DNA from: Candidatus Omnitrophota bacterium
GTDB taxonomy: Bacteria; Hinthialibacterota; Hinthialibacteria; Hinthialibacterales; Hinthialibacteraceae
Assembly (NCBI GenBank): GCA_003598175.1
Contig: QZKN01000148.1
Location: 1-37,475 of the forward strand
Direction of reading: 5' to 3'
DNA length: 37,475 bases
Of this stretch, positions 33,430-37,475 are shown one piece after another. The translations under genes and the position numbers were made by a program. The notes beneath the pieces were generated by a model, which saw only the letters and a program-made list of their open reading frames with translations, ran no database searches and was not told the DNA's origin. The first letter of the stretch is position 1. Each line of letters begins with the position of its first letter.

Positions 33430-36400
33430 TCAATAACCAAATTTCAAAAATGTGGGATTCTCGTTGGTTACTAAAACCACGCCATGTTGAGCATGATCTA
33501 TGCTTGCCGGCAGATCGTAGATTGTATAATCCGCATTTTCCGGATCGGGGCGTCCGGCGATCGGCGTTTCCGTCAATTGAATCCATTGCGTGCGATCAAA
33601 TCCGTATGGTTCGTTGAATTGGAATTTAAAGAGATGAATCCGGCCGTGATTGTTACCCTGGACCTTGAATTGGGCTGTCGCCGCCGGGGCGGTGTAGTAA
33701 GCAGACGTGTTGTTGCGATATTTCCAGATCGCTCCCCATTTTTCGTTTTGGGCGTTCAGCCAGCCGCAGGTCATGGTGTTGTCGCCGATTACGGGATTCT
33801 CTTCTCCACGAACACTCGCGGCCGGCAACCAGACGCTCATCCCTTCCGCGATGCCCGGCGAAAATTCTGTTTCTCCGGTTTCCGCATGCAGGATTCGGCC
33901 GACTTTACGAATCGGGCGTGAGGAGCCGGCGATATAACTTTGATTGTTGAACCAGCCGGTATCGTATTGGGTATTGCCATTATAATGGTGAACCCAATAC
34001 AGGCTGTATGTCCAGAAATCGCCGTCATCGGAACGCATGGCGGAGTCCATCAATGCTCGGCGCAGGTAATATACCGCCTGCGTCAGTTCACTTGCGTTCT
34101 CACAACCGTAAACGCTGGCGGTCTGTGGGCTGAAGCCGCATTCCGTTTGTGCGAAACGCGGTTGATACTCGTAAAATCTGCAAATAGTATTCAATGTCGT
34201 CAATCGTTGAATCCATTCCTTGGTTCCCTCGCCTTGGCATAAATATTCCGGCGGCGCGATGCCGGGATAGCCGTTGACGGCGATAATATCGGGCAGTTTT
34301 TGCACTCCGCCGTCCGGCCGTTCCATAATTTGCTGAATCATGCCGTTCAAAAACGCGCGCGCCCATTTTCCATTGTCGCCCATCCAGCGGCTTGCGACGC
34401 CGCCCAAATTGAAGTCCAACGAACGATGGCTTTCCACGCTGCCGCTGAGAATGTCCAAATTCGGCCATTTCGATTTGATGCGGTCTCTCGCGGCCAAATA
34501 ATAATCCGCAAAGATTCTGCCGGAATAGAATGTGTTTCCTTCTTCATAAATCACGCCGTTTTCATTTCTCCATTTTCCCTCTTCCTCGTTTCCGAGTTGA
34601 ATGCCGATGATTGTATTTCCAATTGCGCCGGGCACGGCTTGTTCGATTTGATTGAGGCGGTATTCGATCCAATCCGCATACCCATCCGCATCGCAGGTGT
34701 AGCGGCGAACGAATGCTCCCGTCTGCTCATTGTGCGACAACAGGTCCAGATTCCACCAGCATTCCGCGTTGTCGTTGGGGGTAATGTTGCAATCGATGCC
34801 GTATTCGAGGTAACCACAGCCGAATACCATGATGATTTTCATGTTTTGTTGTGACGCCCGGAGCGCCATGTTGATGTTGTCGGTAAAGGATTCATGCGCG
34901 AAATAGCGGATGATCGGCAGATGATCGTCCTGCATGTCCGAGAGACTCGTGTTGACCGCGCTATAGCCGATGAAGGATTGCAGCGCCGAGCCGAACAGAG
35001 GTCCCTGGGTGATGTGTACGGGAGTCGGCGTTGCGTCGGGATCGGCGGGCGTAGGGGTGGATTGAACGGGAATTACCTTGACCACGCGAAATGAGACCGT
35101 ATTCGAGCGAAACATGGGATGTTCGGATTGCCGCGCGGCGGAACGGCAGCCGCCGTTCGATCCTCCCCAAAAACCGCCGCGCAATACGCGATTTTCTCCT
35201 TCCGACGCGCCCATCGGATCGGTTTGCTCGGAGGATGAGTACGAGCCGTAAAGATCAAGGCACCATTCCTGCCCGTTTCCGCTCATGTCATATAAATTCC
35301 AGGCGTTGGGAAGCAGTTGGCCGACCGGCTGGATGGTCTGTCCGGAATTGAACCAGTTCCAGGCGTAATTGCCGATGGCTGTGTGGCCGGGATCATTTCC
35401 CCAATAAAAACGACTGGCGGTTCTGGCGCGGCAGGCGCATTCCCATTCCGCTTCGGTGGGGAGGAGAAAATCTCCATTGCCAAGCGCGTTCAAATTTTGA
35501 ATGAACGCCAGGCAGTCATACCACGTGACCGTCTCGACGGGAAAATCCTGATTGCCCTGAAAGGTGGAGGGATTACTGCCCATCACTGATTCCCATTGCG
35601 CCTGCGTGATTTCATATTTCGACAGATAAAAATCGCGGGTGAGAGTGACGGTGTGTTGCGGACCTTCATTACTCGAACGGTCCTGCTCATTGTCCGGGCT
35701 TCCCATCGTGAAATTGCCGGCGCGAATCAGAGCCATTTCCAGCGGTTTGGCGCTGGAAGGCAATCCCGGCAAGGAAACCGTGATGGATTCCGGTAACACC
35801 ACGGCGGTTGCCGTAGGGGTGAACGTCATTGTCGGTTTTACCGTTGGTTTTGTCGTGTTTGTCGGTGTGAATGTGGGAGTCGAAATCGGCGTGGATGTGG
35901 ATATAGGAATCGGTGTGGGAGTTTGATTGACAGTTGTGTTGTTACCCACTGAATAGGCTAGACTTCCGCTTGTTAAGTTCGCACGGTTTCCAGAAAGCGG
36001 ACTTAAATAAACCATGAATTGGTAGGTGTGGCCGTCTTGCGGACCATTTGTAAACACGGGATCCGTTTTGAATTCATTTTTATCATTCCACAGATAATAA
36101 TTAATGCGTCCGTCATAGGTTTGTCCCAAAAACTGGTAAGCGCCGCCATCCACACTTACTAAAACATGATATTCATTCACGGTGGATTCGTCCCGGCCAA
36201 AATTCCATGCGATCTGAATCGCACGTGATTCTTTGCGGTCGTTGTCGACGCCGTTTGAATTCATCGGCGCGAGATCGTTGCCGCCGAGGATATCATCATA
36301 AATAGAAATTTGGCCCATATTCAAATTCGGGATTTCCGATTGGGCGAGAGAAACGGGATTGCCGCCTTCGAGATTGAATCCGACCGGGGCGGTCATATCG

Positions 36401-36801
36401 AAATAATCGTCCGGTCCCAATTGACCGTCGATGCGAATGACGCGAAAGGTATAAACGGAATTGAAATCGGGTCCGTTGGCAAATTCGGCGCTTAGATTCG
36501 GAGCTCTCGCATACCAATCAAAACGGTCGGCGTTGCCGTCGGCGGTGCGGCCCAGGAATTTGCTGCCTCCCAATCCTTTACGCACGTAAATATGCCAATC
36601 CGTTGCATTTGTATGATCTGCGTTCCATGCAATTGACAAGTTTCTGGCATCGACGGGATCAAAGTCCGTCTGGCCGGTCATGTCGCCGGTTTGATCGGTG
36701 GGTTGGTCGTAAATGAATACTGCCTGGCCGAAAATCGGCGATGAAAGTTGGCAGAGGATTGATGAGAGGAATAGGATGTAACTTGCTCTGATTAAAGGCA
36801 T
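33430..36801 (-). CDS. Secreted SUMF1-glycoside hydrolase fusion protein
   Basis: An 1123-residue protein with an AAGGAGA site and a signal peptide (~1-25). In order: two related beta modules (~27-140, ~165-285), each with an IAWN...FLGxTxDG...FxNGPxxxxxYxF pattern; a Thr/Pro linker (~293-335); an FGE-sulfatase (SUMF1) domain (~355-575) with MGSPDNEQDRSSNEGPQHTV, EITQAQWESVMGSNP, LPTEAEWECACRARTASRFY and a terminal RGGFWGGSNGGCRSAARQ; a second short linker; and a TIM-barrel-like region (~600-1010) resembling clan A glycosidases, with acid/base candidate E739 in GIQLGNEEEG and nucleophile candidate E887 in FAQTECGF. A beta-rich tail ends the protein. Only one Cys is visible in the C-terminal SUMF1 segment, unlike true formylglycine generators, so this domain may bind instead of catalysing. 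Confidence 0.88.
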   Translation of the reverse strand: MPLIRASYILFLSSILCQLSSPIFGQAVFIYDQPTDQTGDMTGQTDFDPVDARNLSIAWNADHTNATDWHIYVRKGLGGSKFLGRTADGNADRFDWYARAPNLSAEFANGPDFNSVYTFRVIRIDGQLGPDDYFDMTAPVGFNLEGGNPVSLAQSEIPNLNMGQISIYDDILGGNDLAPMNSNGVDNDRKESRAIQIAWNFGRDESTVNEYHVLVSVDGGAYQFLGQTYDGRINYYLWNDKNEFKTDPVFTNGPQDGHTYQFMVYLSPLSGNRANLTSGSLAYSVGNNTTVNQTPTPIPISTSTPISTPTFTPTNTTKPTVKPTMTFTPTATAVVLPESITVSLPGLPSSAKPLEMALIRAGNFTMGSPDNEQDRSSNEGPQHTVTLTRDFYLSKYEITQAQWESVMGSNPSTFQGNQDFPVETVTWYDCLAFIQNLNALGNGDFLLPTEAEWECACRARTASRFYWGNDPGHTAIGNYAWNWFNSGQTIQPVGQLLPNAWNLYDMSGNGQEWCLDLYGSYSSSEQTDPMGASEGENRVLRGGFWGGSNGGCRSAARQSEHPMFRSNTVSFRVVKVIPVQSTPTPADPDATPTPVHITQGPLFGSALQSFIGYSAVNTSLSDMQDDHLPIIRYFAHESFTDNINMALRASQQNMKIIMVFGCGYLEYGIDCNITPNDNAECWWNLDLLSHNEQTGAFVRRYTCDADGYADWIEYRLNQIEQAVPGAIGNTIIGIQLGNEEEGKWRNENGVIYEEGNTFYSGRIFADYYLAARDRIKSKWPNLDILSGSVESHRSLDFNLGGVASRWMGDNGKWARAFLNGMIQQIMERPDGGVQKLPDIIAVNGYPGIAPPEYLCQGEGTKEWIQRLTTLNTICRFYEYQPRFAQTECGFSPQTASVYGCENASELTQAVYYLRRALMDSAMRSDDGDFWTYSLYWVHHYNGNTQYDTGWFNNQSYIAGSSRPIRKVGRILHAETGETEFSPGIAEGMSVWLPAASVRGEENPVIGDNTMTCGWLNAQNEKWGAIWKYRNNTSAYYTAPAATAQFKVQGNNHGRIHLFKFQFNEPYGFDRTQWIQLTETPIAGRPDPENADYTIYDLPASIDHAQHGVVLVTNENPTFLKFGY

Positions 36802-37114
36802 TATCTCTCCTTTATTTATATTCCGTCTTAGATATGGATCGTCTGGAATGAAATCTCTGTTTTTCGAGAATGGTTTATATTATTATGGAATCGTAACCGA
36901 GTCAAAAGGTGGAATCAAATCCGAATTCGAATTATCATAATTTACTGATGGATCAGATTTTAAGACTGGAGAGCTAAAACTTTGTTTAAATAGTGTTATC
37001 ATGGAATTGCGCTGTAAGAAAGAATTCATTCGCTTTTGATAGTATATTTAAAGCTGATACTTTGCTAGTCGATATTTATGATAGGAAACGCGATAGAAAA
37101 TTGAAACAAGAATC
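36802..37114. other. A/T-rich intergenic DNA
   Basis: 313 bases upstream of the SUMF1-glycosidase gene. I find no supported gene. It should contain that gene's promoter, but no clear -35/-10 pair stands out. Confidence 0.4.
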
Positions 37115-37291
37115 ATGGACGAGCCAGTCAGGATAGAACGTACTCCTTTCAACAACCGCGCCGACTTCAATGAAGTCGACCAATTCTTTCGTAAGCGTTT
37201 GGAATCAATGGTTCCCTCGCAACTATCCAAACGCATTCAGGAGATTCTGTCCAAACGCCAAAATGAGCAGCCAAAAGTGGAAGAGACGTAA
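37115..37291 (+). CDS. Small hypothetical protein, 58 residues
   Basis: An ATG frame encoding DEPVRIERTPFNNRADFNEV, then DQFFRKRLESMVPSQLSKRI and a Lys/Glu-rich tail to TAA. It is preceded by in-frame stops and only a weak AAGAA-type site. The composition (charged, amphipathic helix, few rare residues) is protein-like, but I recognise no family. The opposite-strand frame of similar length is less protein-like. Confidence 0.45.
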   Translation: MDEPVRIERTPFNNRADFNEVDQFFRKRLESMVPSQLSKRIQEILSKRQNEQPKVEET

Positions 37292-37316
37292 AAACCTGCC
37301 CGCGAATTCCTTTCTA

Positions 37317-37375
37317 ATGTAACGCCGGCATCCTGTCGGCAATTTGAGATGCCGCCGGGACGGCGGCGTTACATT
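37317..37375 (-). repeat. Palindromic repeat, family 2, copy B
   Basis: Outer arms AATGTAACGCCG and CGGCGTTACATT (12 bases, perfect) enclose GCCGGCATCCTGTCGGC and a nested GCCGCC...GGCGGC hairpin. The complement aligns with the element at 19551-19605. The CATCCTGT core is shared with family 1. Confidence 0.75.
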
Positions 37376-37421
37376 TTCATTCGTTGGAATCAGTTGGTTA
37401 TGAGGATTTATGTGAGTATAG

Positions 37422-37472
37422 CAGGGGTAGGGGCGGTTCAGGGGTAGGGGCGGTTTCGCGAACCGCCCCTAC
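37422..37472. repeat. 17-base tandem duplication leading into a perfect hairpin
   Basis: CAGGGGTAGGGGCGGTT occurs twice in direct tandem (37422-37438, 37439-37455). The second copy forms a 12-base perfect stem, GTAGGGGCGGTT with AACCGCCCCTAC, around TCGCG (37444-37472). This resembles a widespread intergenic palindrome type. The element runs to within three bases of the window end, so it may continue. Confidence 0.8.
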
Positions 37473-37475
37473 GCG

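Overview
The window looks like chromosome from an uncultured Gram-negative-type bacterium of moderate GC content. Several traits are typical of candidate phyla around the PVC group, Hydrogenedentota, Sumerlaeota and Poribacteria: two type IV prepilin-like genes with the FTLIELLIVVAIIGILAAIAVPNF N-terminus, large secreted proteins with Thr/Pro-rich linkers, a Tat-exported sulfatase, glycoside hydrolases, an FGE-sulfatase (SUMF1) domain, many toxin-antitoxin pairs, and short palindromic repeats whose chance translation reads NCGADILSAQ. The phylum assignment is an impression from these traits, not a computed result. I saw no rRNA, tRNA, CRISPR array, integrase or transposase.

Layout. 1-5655: the 3' part of a cohesin/dockerin protein runs tail to tail, with a 14-base overlap, into a 1219-residue repeat protein. 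5656-8063: an accessory strip with a palindromic repeat, a broken GH43 glycosidase, a PIN-toxin/antitoxin pair, the remnant of a UPF0175 antitoxin, and a HicAB pair with a compact promoter-operator. 8244-11207: squalene-hopene cyclase divergent from a TetR regulator, with repeated ATGAAT-N4-ATTCAT dyads between them. 11226-17017: a SWIM/SNF2 helicase, then def-fmt and a polytopic membrane protein. 17031-17830: another palindromic repeat and a BrnT/CopG-type pair. 18074-22655: a CDP-paratose 2-epimerase-like enzyme, then an SMP-30 lactonase and zwf in tandem, then a frameshifted prepilin gene. 22798-29621: a spore-photoproduct-lyase-like radical SAM protein with an SOS-box-like dyad, a sulfatase, a response regulator whose Hpt-like tail lacks the histidine, a YkgJ-type Cys-cluster protein, an intact prepilin and a secreted helical-toroid-like protein. 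29634-32568: a second, divergent HicAB pair, a third palindromic repeat, and a coupled ATPase plus TOPRIM/DUF4435 gene pair resembling OLD/PARIS defence modules. 32724-37475: an exported methyltransferase, an 1123-residue SUMF1-glycosidase fusion, one small ORF, and terminal palindromic repeats.

How the parts relate. The housekeeping genes are def-fmt (N-formyl cycle), zwf with a candidate lactonase (oxidative pentose phosphate pathway) and shc (hopanoids). The sulfatase, the GH43 remnant, the SUMF1-glycosidase and the cohesin/dockerin protein point to an exported polysaccharide-degrading lifestyle. The four TA pairs, the antitoxin remnant and the ATPase/TOPRIM pair sit in compact, often A/T-richer patches next to the palindromic repeats, which suggests modular turnover at those positions. 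The best candidates for a little-described system are the ATPase/TOPRIM pair, the 1219-residue repeat protein and the SUMF1-glycosidase fusion.
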